From contig ML996691.1 in the NCBI GenBank assembly GCA_010356995.1, forward strand, positions 596,211-660,210: a stretch of 64,000 bases of DNA, in the 5' to 3' direction. This DNA comes from Trichodelitschia bisporula (taxonomy: Eukaryota > Ascomycota > Dothideomycetes > Phaeotrichales > Phaeotrichaceae). The notes under the pieces are model-generated. The model made no database searches. It was not told where the DNA came from and saw only the letters and a program-made list of their open reading frames with translations. Position numbers and translations under genes: made by a program. Positions 25,010 to 37,564 of this stretch are shown piece by piece (position 1 is the stretch's first letter; each line of letters starts with the position of its first letter).

Positions 25010-26945
25010 TTACTTCCCCACCCCCCAAACCCTAACCGCCGCATCCCCTCCCGCACTAACCACTCTCCCCGAGTCCAACCACCCCACCCCATTCACCCCC
25101 TCCTTATGCGCCTGCCCCGCCTTAACCCTCTTCGCCGGCTCCTTAACACTCCACACAAACACATTCGTATCCAGCGCCCCAGACACACACCTCTCTTCCC
25201 CCTCCCACGCCAGCGCCGTAACCCGGCCCGTATGCGCGCCCCACCGGTCTGTCGCCACACTCCAATCCGCCGTGCGATACACCAAGATCTTCCCGTTCGC
25301 CACGCCGGCCGCCAAATACCCGCCCTGCGGCGAGAATGCCAGCGCCGAGATCGCACCCGTCGCAGACCGCGGCGCCGCTTCCGTAAGCACCGGCTTCCCG
25401 CTGGCGAGGCTGTAGATGCGCACTTTCTTATCTGCGCTCCCGACCGCAAGGATATCTTCATGCACCGAAATCGCCGTACCATCGCCGGGAACATCCACTT
25501 TCCCTTCCACCTTGTCCCCCTGGACAATAACAATCGTTTGCGCAGTCAAGACATACACGCGTCCTCCGGCCGCAGCCACACCCTTCGGCTGCGCACCGAT
25601 CTTGACACCCTCACCCACAAACTTGCCGCCCTCAATCCGGCGCAGCGTGTCGTCCCACCCGACACTCACAACCCCGCCATCCACCCCCGCGAAGCCGGAG
25701 ACATAATTCGAGTGTCCCGTACCCTCCACACGGCGCGCCACGCCCTCCGCATCCCACACGCGCACTGCGCCCGCGTAGCTCCCCGTCCACACCTTTCCAT
25801 CATGCACCAGCGCCGCCGTGATGCTCTTCTGGTGGCCGTCGACCACGCGGGCAGGGGAATCAGAGTCGGGGTACAGGTAGTTGAGGCGTCCGTCGAGATC
25901 GATAGAGATGACGAGCCCATCGTTGCGTCCCCCTGGCCACGTGAGGCCAACCTGCTGCTCTGAGATAGGAATCTTGTCGCCCTGTGGCGCAAGCCGCCAC
26001 GTATGCGTATTCGTCCCCGCATCCGCGTCCCACACACGCACCGTGCCATCCGCGCTCGAAGTCGCAAAGCGCCTAGAATCCGGCGCCCAGGACACAGCGA
26101 AGATACTACCGCCATGCACGCCCTCACCAATCTGCTTCGCGGGCTCGCCCGTCTTCCCATCATACAGCCAAATCTTGCGATCCGCGCCCACGGTCACAAG
26201 ATGCGTTCCATCGGGGCTAAACGCTGTGCCCAGCACAAAGCGCTCATGCTGTCCGCGCATACTCGTTTGGAACTTAAACGGTGCGCCGTGGTAAAACACG
26301 GTACTCGCATCGTCGCTGCCCGTCGCCGCGCGCAGGGGCCGCTGCTGGCGAATCGAGACGGCGTTGATGGGGCCAGAGTGGCCTGCGACTTCGCCGACGC
26401 TGTTGCCTGTGTCCCAGCTAAACGCATGGCCCATACGCTCACGTCCCGACCCTACGGCTATGATCCGCTGGTTATCGGCATCCCAGGCGAGGTCATTGAT
26501 CCGGCCCGCTAGAATCGCGTATTCCCCCTTTGTCGTGCCATCGGAGCTGGTTGACCAGACGCGGACTTGGCCGCTGGCATCGGCGGAGGCGATCCAGAAG
26601 CCAGAGGGGGAGAAGCGGGCGACGGTTGTGGGCGCTGTGTGCAGCGTGTAGGCGGTGCTGGTGTTGGGGGAGGGGATCGAGCGTGTGAAGATGGATTTGC
26701 CAGACTAGTTTGCAGGTTAGTGGAGACATAAGAGACATTTTGGGGTGAGGGTAGGAGGGCTTTATGGAAGGAGAGGGAGAGTCGTAGGCGTACCGCGTAG
26801 GCTATCCGCTCGCCTTTAGAGTCAGAGGAAAGGGGAGTAGGTTGGCCGCGAGTGGTGGAGGGGAGGGCGGCCCAGATGGCTTCTACGAAAATGTTAGCTT
26901 ATGTAAGGCATGTAGAAGACGTAGCTAACCTGAGGCAATCGACAT
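25010..26945 (-). CDS. AIP1: Actin-interacting protein 1 (AIP1, WDR1), WD40 protein
   Basis: AIP1 works with cofilin to disassemble actin filaments at cortical patches. Exons: 26945-26930, 26882-26794 and 26704-25010, giving 599 residues, the family length. The first exon is only 16 nt (MSIAS plus one base). The spliced N-terminus reads EAIWAALPSTTRGQPTPLS followed by GERIAYASGKSIFTRS, the AIP1 hallmark opening. WD40 repeats run through the whole protein, for example ASGQVRVWS, GTVRVWDAD, GAVRVWDAEG, DKKVRIYSLA and the last AVRVWGVGK, consistent with the two seven-bladed propellers. The stop at 25010 follows the final blade directly. The next gene, also minus, ends 597 nt upstream of the start. 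All splice phases close. Confidence 0.95.
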
Positions 26946-27542
26946 AGTGGTACCGTTTCTGTGTTGTTTGGCAGTTATGGAGTGGTCCGCGGGGTCGGCG
27001 ATGTCGTTGCTCTTGACCCTTGCGGGGGTGGCGGATGGCTTACGGTAGCTTCGTGTGGCTGCCTAAGTGCCAAGATTGACCTGCGTACAGCTGGGAGATT
27101 CGTGAGGTCAGGAAAAGGGGTAAGCAGGAAACATCAGATATCAGATTCAAACATGACAGTCACGTACTAGCCAGAGGGAGTGGTTTATGAGGCTTCATAT
27201 CTTAGATTGCTTCTAGAGACGTAGCACCCTTGCTAACCAGCTTACCAAATGCTCGCCAGTCAGCCTCCGCATCTCAATCCCCAGTACAGCCCCGAAATAA
27301 TAGCCGCATTAAGCAGATTGATACGTCGTGGAGGAGCTATTGTGATATTAGATAACCACCAGCAACCTACCCATTGCGCCGTCCCATGCCGTGAAACACC
27401 CACAAGCCCGCAATGCTGGTCCATCAAACGCCGAAAACAAGCATATCGTCCATCGAGCTAGGAACGCCTGCACGTATTGAAACCCCCTCCACCGCAAAAT
27501 CAGCTTCGAATGCCAAGTTGAAATAGGTGCCCCGAGGAATGC
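26946..27542. other. Intergenic, AIP1 promoter and RCO1-like 3' flank
   Basis: About 600 nt. It contains one TACGGTA heptamer at 27041-27047. No coding frame was supported. Confidence 0.6.
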
Positions 27543-30500
27543 TTAGACCGAGGGGTCCATCGCGTCGGGGTTGTCATCGTTCTCCTCCAGTTGAGCCTCC
27601 GTAGGCTTCGCGTCAAGGGTAACGTTGGCCCCATCACCCACTTTGTCAGCCGCTCCCGGGTCTTTCGTGCTGGTGGAGCCAGCGACATCGATGTTGGAAG
27701 CGTCAGCGTTGCTGGAAACAGAACTGCTGTCCGCTGTGCCGGCACGCAGCTTGACTTGCATCAGCGAGGCGAGGTTGAACAGTTTTTGCAACGCCATGAA
27801 GTCTTCTGGAGGCAGCTCCAAGAGAGGCTTCGGGTCGCAAGACTGCACATATTAGCCAGCGTATAGCAGGAAGAGGCACATAAACATACCGCTGCGGCCT
27901 TCAGGAGGATTTCTATGTTGGCAGCATCCAGTGAGGGGAGAACGGAGGGATCCTTTTGCTTCGCAAATTCAGTCAAGGCCAGCGCCCCGTCAAGAGAATC
28001 CTTGGGAAGGGTAGCAAGTTTTGACATGGCTTCCTGCTCCTTGTGCACGTAGCACGTCCGGAACTTTTGAATATAGGCTTCCGTATTTAAGCGAGCTTCT
28101 TCGTCGGCCTTCCGGGCGACCAGGGTTTGAACCTTCTCTGCAATATTCTGCGGGAGGAGGCCGAGAGCTTCCTCGTAGCTCTGAACTCTCTCAAACGGGT
28201 GACCAAGCTGGCGGCTGACCAGACATCAGCAAAATATATCAGAGAGAAAGTAGGAAGACATACCGCTGAAGCTTTCCCATGAAATCCGCAACTATTGCAC
28301 GCTCCTTGACCACGTAGATGGTGTTATCAGCATCGCGCTCCGGCTCGAAAGACTCCGTGTCGCCCTCGTCATCGCTCTCAACCTCCACACGAACGTGACC
28401 GTTATGCTTCACTCCACGTTGCAGAGCTGGATGCACCTCCTTTGGGTTCCGGTATTTGCGTATCTTGTGCCCACGTTTAGTGTGCGGATCGAGCTTGACG
28501 GACGAGTTCATGTACAGCCGCATATCTTTGGACACGTGGCGAGGGCAACGGAAGAACTGCCGCTTCAGGACCACCCCACGCTTGCCGGCTTCATGCGTCT
28601 CAATGATCTGAGGCCGACCGGCCATAGGCGGATCGAGACAGTCAGTATGCCAAAACGATTTACAATCGTCGCATTGAATGATGTCACGACCCCCCATGGC
28701 CGTGCCTGCGCAGTTTACACACATGACTGAGGCTTCCTTGAGCACTTTGCTCGCATCCACGATGTCGGGGTGGGCAGGATTGCGATCCTTGCTACGCAGT
28801 GTTAGGGAAGCACAATATTGTAGAGAAAAGACTTACACAGTGATCAGGGGCTCGGAAGTATCCAGGTAGTTGCCATCTGCATCTTCATTAACACTCTGAT
28901 ACGTCTCCTTGATCTCTTTAGGCAGCGCAAAGATGCGGGGAGCATGGTCAGACACCCGTGCCAGCAAAGGACCAAAGATGCCCGTCGTATTGGTTTCCGT
29001 TTTGACGTAACGGCGCTCGAATTGGCAATCAAAACAATAAAAGGTCCAATATGGGTCGTCGATTTGGGCCTCCGTAACAGGAGGGTCGAAACATTCAGGA
29101 TGATAGACCTTGGGACAGGTGCCGCAGCAAACGAGTTGTCCGCCAGTTCCGCATGCGTGACACTCGTCTCGATGTTGATCCTCGTCAAGGCCCCAGATGG
29201 CCGCTGGTGTGTTCCGCGAGCTGCTATTGAGTTCGGTTTGACGGGCGGGTTTAACAGGAGAGGTCTTCGTGCGCGGGCCGGCAGCGCGCCGACGCGGTCT
29301 GCCATCTCCGGTTGGAGTGCCAGGACGCATGGCAGGAGCGCTAGCAACGACGTCGGCAGAAGCTGCGCTGCGAGTGGACTTCATCGAACGCAAAAGCTCG
29401 TTATCGCGAGGCGTTGACCGAGGAGGAGAGCGCACGAAACTTTCCTTGACAACGAGGGAAGCATGGTTGAACTTGGTTTGATCAAGGGACTGGCGAACGC
29501 GCTTCGCATCGTCCTCACGATCTGAGAGTTCAGCGTCGGTAGCTGTTCGACGGACAGGTAGCTTGGCCTTCGACTTGGACTTCTTGGAATGCGACCTTTT
29601 GTCCTCACCTGAGATGGCATTCCTGCCAGAAGAGCGAGTAGGAGTTCCCCCATTGATTATATCATAGTCAACATCACTAAGGGATGAAGAACTGTCATCG
29701 TCAGGGGGTAGCTCAGTCTGGCGAGGCTTTGAAGCGTTGTCGCGGGAAGATGTGTCCGGTCGAACAGCAATGGATTCGTCCTCGTCGACAGACTTGTTGC
29801 GCTGTTGCGCACGAGTGCTCGCCGTCTTACTGTGCGAATATTCCACGCGGTCTCGCGATTGCCGGTGCGCGGAAGAATAATGATTTGGCGATGATGCGGG
29901 TTTTGAGGAATTGTAAAGGGGAGGTTTGCCAGTGCTGGTGTGACCGGAGCCGGAACCGGAGTTCCGAGTATTGGTGTAGGCATTGTGCTGTGCAGGCGAG
30001 GACTTGCCAGAGGCCCTCTTGGCGGCGGTCTCCTCCGCTTTAATTTCCTTCTTGACGCGACGAATATGGCGCTGGAACTCAGTAGTAAGTTCCTCAGTGG
30101 CAGTTTGCAGGAGAATGGCGTTGAGGAGATCGTAAATCTTGGGGTCGGTTTGGCTCTCAATGTAGAGGCGCTGCACGGCTTGCCCTAGGTTGGGTTGCCC
30201 CTCCCGGTGCGAGCGCTCCACAGCGGCGTTGATAATTTCTTCGAGGCCGCCGCGGCGCGAAGAGGGGCGCACAGAAACAGAGACAGTTTTGTTCTGTGCA
30301 GGAGTTCCACGTACAGAAGATGTCCGACGTGAGTGCGTTGATGACATGGTGACTCCGTTGCGGGTGGGGTATTTGGAAGGCTTGGTGGCCGATCCGTGGC
30401 CGTTGGGCGTGTACTCCTCATCGTCATCATCATCAAGTCGGCCACGGATCATAGGCAGTGGCTCCCGCCCCATTTCTACCTCAGGCTCAGTGATCTTGGG

Positions 30501-30848
30501 AGATTGACCGGTGCTGGTATCAGCTTCAACAGGCGGCGTCATGTCGGTGTCATCGCCCGAAGGCGCAGCAACGTGCGGCACCCCGTTCTTCTTCCCGCGC
30601 GCAGCACTGCTCATCTTAATCTTTAATTTTTGAGGCGGGGGCGCACCCAGCGGCGCCATCGTAGCAAGCACCCCGCCACGCTCAAGACCGTTGTCTTCAA
30701 ACGACGGAACGGGTGTGCGAGGTTGAGGTTCGATCCACGCGTCCAGGTTGGTCTGTCGATGCTCCCGCCGCGGAGGTGGATCCCCGTTGCCCGGCGCCGG
30801 AGATGCATTTGCCGCGTAGCTCTTGCGCGTTTGACGTACAGCCGGCAT
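27543..30848 (-). CDS. RCO1: Double PHD-finger protein, Rco1-like (Rpd3S histone deacetylase complex)
   Basis: Four exons: 30848-28837, 28791-28264, 28214-27890 and 27842-27543, giving 1054 residues. The start is the ATG at 30848; the frame extends eight codons further but only to a GTG. A long basic, disordered N-terminal half includes a helical segment about 220-300 (ERSHREGQPNLGQAVQRLY and EFQRHIRRVKKEIK). PHD finger 1 lies at about 562-610 (CHACGTGGQLVCCGTCPKVYH). PHD finger 2 lies at about 695-760 (CVNCAGTAMGGRDIIQCDDC ... FRCPRH). Two separated PHD fingers of these types are the signature of Rco1 and S. pombe Cph1, which with Eaf3/Alp13 and Sin3 target Rpd3S to transcribed chromatin. 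A Sin3-interaction segment is expected between the fingers but I could not verify it. The C-terminal 150 residues are helical, then acidic. Confidence 0.83.
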
Positions 30849-31768
30849 TATGGCAAGAAGATTTTGCGGCACACCGTAGAGCGGATGACGGGGCGCACAA
30901 CTTCACGCTCCTGAGGGTGTGTTAGCGAGAAAGTTGCAGCAAAGGAGAAGGAAATAACGCGAAAGCGTAGGGGATCTTACGCTGCTACCAGCTTGGAAAA
31001 CAAGACCTCCTTCTCTTATACAAGCGAAAGTCGAAATGCCGACGTTGAGGTGTTGTGGCGCGTGTTCACTCGCGTTTGACGGGTTGGGTTGAAGGGTTGG
31101 GGAGACGGGAAAGCTGCAAAGCGACGCTGAAGCGGCAAATACTCGGCCGTCCGCCGTTCGCTCCGGCCGGCACCCCTGACGGTCAAAGTCGGTCACCACC
31201 CGCGCAATACCAGCAAAATAATTATCCCGAGAGACAAAAATAAATGCTGCCTACAGTCCGGAGATGCATGAGCAACAGTTTACTGCAAAAATGGAGTGGA
31301 TAGCTCTTGCTTTCGTGCTTGCCGGCCCGGATGTGCCGGTCCCTTCCCCTCCCCCCATTCCTTCAACACCCAAGGCACCACCCTTTCAACCATTCCCCCT
31401 CCCTCAATTTCACTTCAACATTCACTGGAATCCTCCTTCACAGCGCGAACCCTGGTGATCAATCGAGGCAGAACATGGTTTTCATGCTAGCATAAATCGA
31501 GAAGAGAAATATAAGGCTGCCGGCTTATCCATACGTGATCCCGTTCCCACTGCCCAGCCAAAGCCCAACCGGCACCGGCTGTGGAACGACGCATGCAAAA
31601 ATTGCCCCTCAACCTCCATTCTTCCATCAACCCGGCAGCCCCGCCGTAACGCGCTCCCCACGAACGCGACCAACCGGCCCCGAATGCTGCACCATCACGG
31701 CACAGATACGAGGACCGGTTCGGCGAACACTTCTGCTCCGAGTCTCTGCCAGCGCAGAAAACTCACGT
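30849..31768. other. Intergenic, RCO1-like promoter and EBP1-like 3' flank
   Basis: About 920 nt, with C/T-rich stretches near 31330-31450. Frames of about 60-100 codons occur on both strands without recognisable content. Confidence 0.6.
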
Positions 31769-33512
31769 CTATTCGTCGCTCTCCTCCTCCTCCGTAGTCT
31801 CAGCAGCCTTCTTCGCCGGCTTCTTCTTCTTCTTCTTGTTTTTTGAAGCCGACTTAGTAGACGTTTTGGCCAGCGGAAGCTCAAGGATCTTGAGAACATC
31901 CTCATCTGTGATCTTCTTGTCGCTCTTAACCTTCTCGAGGTCGAGAGTCGGCGGCCCGGCAAGGCGCACCACACCGTTCTTTGTGATGGCTTGAACTGGT
32001 TAGCAGACTAGAACACAAAACATGGGTAGGTGGTGGTAGATGTAGCTCCAGAAAAAGTTGAGTCATCGCGTCTCGGCACACGCACCGCTTGGACAACAAC
32101 TTTCCGAACAGTCTTTGGAGATAGCCACAATTCGCAAGTGACTGTGAATATGAAAAGGGGGAACTCACCAACAGTGGTGAACAGCCGGCTAACCGGTTCA
32201 CCCTCCTTGTCCGCCACAACCTCGTACTGGCGCAGGACGTTGCGCGACACGCACTCAACGACGCCGACCTTGGCCGCGCGTTCATCCTCCAGCTGCCGAA
32301 GGCTGAACGGGAACGTCCCGAACTTCTTCACGATCTCGGAAAGGGTGGCGCGCGAGCTCGGGCGCTTGAGTATATAGGTGGTCGTAGTGCGACGGTGCAG
32401 CGTCGCACGGTTGCTGACTGTCTTCACCTTGCCACCGCCCAGGCTGAGGCCAGTCTCAATGCCCCATACGTCGCCGACCTCGGGGACGCCCTCGCCCTTG
32501 ACACCCTCACCCGGCGCAAGGATGATCTTCTTCTTGCCCTCGATCTCGTTGCGCTCGAAAAGCCAGCTCGTAGTGCTCTCCACCAGAGTGGTGTCGTAGC
32601 TCTTGGCCACCACCTCCAGCAGCTGGTTGATCTTGCCCTGCGAGGGTGGCTTTTGGCTCTCGGCCTTCTTCTTCTCTTCTTCGGTAGTAGCGAGCGTGCC
32701 AGGGGGAAGCAGAAGGCGGAGAAGTAGCTCGTTGGCGTAGTGCGTCGCGAGCAGCAGGTCAGCGGCGCGGCCGGTGATCTCACCACCGACGACGATGGAG
32801 TCGCAAACTATGGTACCAAGGCCATCGATCTGCGCGCCGAGCTGAATCTTGACAATCTCGCCATTCTTGATGGTGGTCTCCGCCTCGTCGGCGTCCGTCT
32901 TCAGCGGCGTGTAAGGAGTGACGTATGAGCTAGGCGACACGGTCGTGGGATGGGCGATGCCCTTGGTGATCTTCTTGCCCTTGTACACCTTCGCGATCTC
33001 ATCTTCCAGAAGTTTGTCGCCCTTCTCGCAAATCTCGACGATCTTCGCGCCGTCGGTGCACAGCTCTACGGGTGGTTGTCAGAAGCGGGGTCGCGGCAAC
33101 ACGAGTGGGGTAGGTACCTTTAACAGCCTCCAACACCTTCTGCGAAATGGCGCCTGCCTGTTTGTACTTGGTCCTAGTTCATTATTAGCACACGCCTTGG
33201 ACTTAGAACCCAATCGGCCTTACAGAGTATCTGGGTTCGCAAGCGTGTAGTCTGCACGAAGGTTAGCGACGTTCGCTGCCAACACGGTCAACAGCACATT
33301 GGACACCGGGTTTGGGAGCGTGTATTCGGCAAGAACGAGCTCGAGAAGCTGCCTTAAAGCCTGTTGGTAGCAACTACAGCACACACGACGCGTCGATGCG
33401 AGTTGCGTGCGTGGGGAAGCTCCCATCAGGGTGAGAAGGAGGGGGTGCAGCTTCCGGGCGCTAGGCGGGAACGAAAAGTAAACGTACCGACCTGGACTTC
33501 TTCGGAAGCCAT
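31769..33512 (-). CDS. EBP1/PA2G4-like protein (methionine aminopeptidase fold, probably inactive; ribosome-associated)
   Basis: Five exons: 33512-33488, 33251-33224, 33173-33118, 33065-32169 and 31989-31769, giving 408 residues. The family (human PA2G4/EBP1, S. pombe Cdb4, plant EBP1) has the methionine aminopeptidase pita-bread fold without metal-binding residues. It binds near the ribosomal exit tunnel and promotes growth. Seen: VDYTLANPDTLTKYKQAGAI, CTDGAKIVEICEKGDKLL, KGIAHPTTVSPSSYVTPY, a long middle domain with GEGVPEVGDVWGIETGLSLG, FGTFPFSLRQLEDERAAKVG and a lysine-rich tail (KKKKKKPAKKA) followed by an acidic end. Intron 1 is 236 nt and exon 2 only 28 nt. The last acceptor is an AAG at 31990, chosen because it alone keeps the conserved AITKNGVVRL in frame. 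Confidence 0.93.
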
Positions 33513-34982
33513 TATGATGCGAGTAGGAGAACTGGGTTACTAAGTGTGGTGTTTTTGGAAGACTCTGGCGGCTTCGTAGGCAGAGACGCTGTAAGAACGA
33601 AAATTGGGTAGAAGTTGGGGTGGTGGTTGTGCGCGGTGATGAGTGGATTCCATGCCCCTCCCCTGTTCGCGGGGCAGCGAGTGGGCGAGACGTCGGCCAA
33701 GCGTTCAGCCTGCAAGCTTCTCGCGGCGTTGCCTTGTTCCATCCAGAGTACGGACGCAGTCGAGTGTGGGAAGAGGTAAACAAAGCACCATGACATCAAA
33801 AACAGCAACGATTCCGGTCACATCGGGAGCTGATTCCTAGCATCTGATCATTCTCTCTCACTTCGGCCACTCCATAATACCAACAAGCGCATTCCTCGCT
33901 CTCTTGGTCCTTTTCGTGGGAATTTTTAAAGAGCATCGCTCTCTCCTGTAGAATGCTAACTTTCAGCCTAATCCGGCACTTCCGTTACTGCTCCACTCTC
34001 CGCATGCGACGGGCCGTGACTCACGTTGCTATCAAATGTGCCCACTAGTCATATATAATGACATAAGTGCCTTTTTACAAGTCTCCTTCATGATCGCTAC
34101 CCGAATCGAATCCTTCTCATCCTACCCACGTCCATTTCCCTTGTTCCTCATTGCCATCGGCTACATTACCCCACCAACGGCAGCGCCTGCTCATGTCATG
34201 CCCATGGATGGGCTGGCGCGCTTCACCGAAAAGAGAAGGTAGCTGGGTTGACAGTACAGTAGCGTTAAGCAAAAAGTCGAGGCAAGCACGGCGGAGCCGA
34301 GAAAGATGAATATGAAAATGGACTTAGAAGGCAGCCAACGACACAAGACGCTGTCAATTTGGAAGCCAATGCAGTTGTAAGCAACATAACGCCAGGAGCT
34401 GCTTTGAAAGTCGCGCATGGTTTGGCACCGACATGTCGATATGGAATATCAAACAGAACGGGCAACTACCATCACGCCATCAGACCACATCACCAATCCA
34501 CGACCTATCAACAACAGTCTTGCATTCCCCAATCAGACCCAAAACCATGGGCTACTGCACCCCAGCAATATCAACTCACGGTGCTCGGATAACATTCATT
34601 AGCGGGTATCCAGGGAGGCCCTCTTCGCAAAGGCGTGCGCACAACCGACAACCCGATAATATCAAACATCCAATCCCCTCGCCACACACATGTAGAGCAG
34701 GCACATTCCGACAACCCAGGTGCCGGAAATCAACATGCACCTGTGAAAACCCAACGCAGAAAAACCATCCGGTCCCCTTTCTCCCCACCTAAGCCATCTT
34801 CGCCAGCACCACCCCCATCATCCCCAACCCCCCGGTGATAGCAACACGCCAAACAATCCAACGGTTGCATAAAAGCAAGCAACTTTCAAGCACGCCTCAG
34901 AAACGCCAGGTAATCTGTACACTTTCCCGGTTTGAACCCGCCTGTCACAAAAATAAAACTCTATCACTCCCTTCTCTTTTAC
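33513..34982. other. Intergenic, EBP1-like promoter and SNF5 3' flank
   Basis: About 1.47 kb between two minus-strand genes. It is somewhat A/T-richer than its surroundings (33840-34560) and contains only short frames. A GGTTTGAACC string near 34930 was considered as a tRNA B box and rejected. Confidence 0.6.
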
Positions 34983-37564
34983 TCAGTTCCCGCTCTTCCT
35001 CCGCGCCTCCACACGCTCCTTGTGCTGTCGGTTTCTGAGGTGAACTTCGAAGTTGTCCACTGTCCGCTCCGGACCCGCAGTGTACAACTTTCCAGGGCAG
35101 TCGTTGCATTTGATACGAGGTAGCCACTGGTGCTTGACATGCGGCGGCGGCGGAGCTCCCTGAGGCAGTTGATTGGGACCAATAATGTCGTTGGTCTCCC
35201 GATCAACTGCTCCGTACTTCATCCAGCCCTCAAAGGAGTCATGCGGGTATTTTGATTGCAAGGTCGTGAGAGCTGTCTGCAGCCACGATGGCGGCGGAGG
35301 CTGGAAGAAGTGTTAGATACGAACAACGATATTAAAGAAAATAAGAAAACAAAACGCTATACCTGTTGGCCGGGGGGAGGTGCGGGGTACGGCGCATCCA
35401 CGCGCCCATCGGGATAGTACTGGTACTGCTGCCCGTTGACCGATGTTGGGGTTTGGGACTCAGAAAGCGGAGTCCCGTTGCGCGCACCAGCTGACGCAGC
35501 GCGCGACTGAGGCGCGGGAGACGGCGGAGGTGGCATCGCAGTCGTGGCGGCAGAATGGCTATTTGGCTGGGCTGCCGAGTTCTGAGACGCCATTAGGGGT
35601 GTCCCTAAGCGAGATTGCTGGTACTCGCCGCTTGGCTTCGTTTTGCGGTTTCGTAACCATAGTCGGAATTTCTCACGCGGCATCTTCAGCTTGACGATGA
35701 GAGAGGGCGTCTCCGCTACACTGTCCTCGCGGATATCGAGCCCGGAGCGCCGAGCGGAGGTTCGCGTCTCGTGGTGGTGCAGCGAAGCTGCGATTTCAGG
35801 TGTAGCCGAGCGTCCCAGGTTGGCACGCATAGCTGCCTGTGCTGCCGTTGCTGCTCCGCGGATACCGCGCGTGCGCGCCGTACCTTGCGGAGCCAGCGTT
35901 GTGACAACTTCTTCCGACTCGGATTCCGAGCTATCGGACTCGTCCGAATCGTCGGCGCCATCGGTGCGCGCAGCGCGACGTCCGCGCCCAGATACACGAG
36001 AAAGTTTGAACAAACGCGCGTTCTCCAGCGACGGAGCAGCTCCTGGCAGCACGGACGAGACCACCAAACTGCGGACTGTGCGCTCGCGGTCTTTGAGGTC
36101 GGGCAGCGCTGGTCCGCCGCGACGCGTGACAGAGCGCTTTTGACGCCGCTGCTCGCGCAGAATGGACATCTCTTCGCGCTGCAAGTCGGCCTCGTTGAGC
36201 TCGTAGAGCCAGGGTGCGTAGTCCTTGGCGGATTGTGAGGGACGAAATATAGAGTTGATGGGAGAGGGAAGGAAGCCATCGCGGACATCGGCGTCCTCGA
36301 TGGGACGGCCATCGAACGGGTGACCGGTTATGTACAGGCTTTTGGTGAACATCTGGCTCTGCTCGCGGATTTGATGCGCGATAGCGGTGGTGAATTCGCC
36401 GGACAGGGAAAGATCGCGGGCCATGGCCCGCGCAAACTCTTCCGGGCAATTGAGCGGGTTGTTGATCTCCCACTCGAACTGATCGACAAGCGTATGTGGT
36501 CCGATGGTGATGTTGAGTTTTATCAAGATGCGCATTTCGTCATTTTTGTAGGCGGAATAAGGAAGGTGGGGATCGAGCGGCTCCTCCTCAATGAAAACGT
36601 GAGGGTAGTAATCTTGTATCTGTTCTTGCAGCTTTTGCTGCACCTGTTGCGTAACGTAGGGGACGTGCTCTGGCGGGACCTGGAAATCTTCGACTAAACC
36701 TTCGGCGAACAGTTCGGGGGGTGTAACGCGATCATGGAGATTCCACGTAAACGTGTCACGCAACTTAATCTTGTCGTGCTCGATGTCGATGCGCACGGGG
36801 ACGAGCTCCTCCAACTGGTCGGACTGATTCAACATATCCTCTTTGTTGATATGGAGCGGGCGCGTCCGTCTTTTGCCCGCGCGCGTGCGATGCTGTGGAT
36901 AAATGAGACGGAAGGGTCCATCGGTGCGGCCATTGCCATAGCCTTCATAGCCTACGCCGAATATCTCGCCCGGATTGGCTCGCCTCACTTGCGCCATTAG
37001 GTCATAAGTGTGTTGCTCCTTGTGCTTCTCATCGAAGAGTGAGCGTATGGCTTGATACTGGTCATTAAGGTGTGAGGCATGGATCTGATCGCGTTCCCTG
37101 TACCGGTTGAGCAACTTCTTGCCAAGAGGGTTGTCAACGGGTTGTTGATCGAAGCCCAACATGGGCGAGTTGCGCGGCTTTCGCGAGCCGGAGCGCGAGC
37201 GCTTGCGACTTTGCGATGATGAAGTTCCATTGATGACGCGCTCTTCGGCCTTGATGACGGTTGACCGCGAGTTCACATGGAGGTGGGAGTTGAGATGCGC
37301 GCCGCCATCGGACGTCGTCCTCACACCCGCCGCCGCAACGATGGCCTTGGCCTTTTCCTTGCCCTCACGGATGGCATCCCGTTCATCAAGCACTGAGGCG
37401 CTGCCGTCCGAGGGATGACCGACGGAGCCCGCATCCGGAGTGTGGTTCGTGTCGCTTCCGTCGCGCTCAGGCGGAGACGTGGAGAATCGCGACGGAGATG
37501 TTCTCGTGTCATCGTCGCGAAGGGGAGGCGCGGAGTCCGCAACGGTAACAACAGGAGTCGGCAT
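34983..37564 (-). CDS. SNF5: SWI/SNF chromatin-remodelling subunit SNF5 (INI1/SMARCB1 family)
   Basis: Core subunit of the SWI/SNF nucleosome remodeller. Exons: 37564-35363 and 35300-34983, giving 839 residues. The two imperfect SNF5 repeats are clear: the first around LVPVRIDIEHDKIKLRDTF with TPPELFAEGLVEDF, the second around RILIKLNITIGPHTLVDQF with CPEEFARAMARDLSL, ending at SLYITGHPFDG. N-terminal to them is a disordered region with a basic stretch (SRKRSRSGSRKPR). C-terminal to them lie an Asp/Ser-rich segment, a basic KMPREKFRLWLRNR segment and a Pro-rich linker. The short second exon encodes a C2H2-like finger, CNDC...HLRNRQH (C-x2-C-x18-H-x5-H), which I recall in Pezizomycotina SNF5 proteins. 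The 37564 ATG is the first in frame after a GTG; open frame continues 19 codons upstream to a TGA, so an extra 5' exon is possible. Confidence 0.95.

Noticed and set aside
34921-34950. GGTTTGAACCC string resembling a tRNA B box
   Set aside because: Flanking bases do not form a T-arm stem and no A box or acceptor stem is found upstream.
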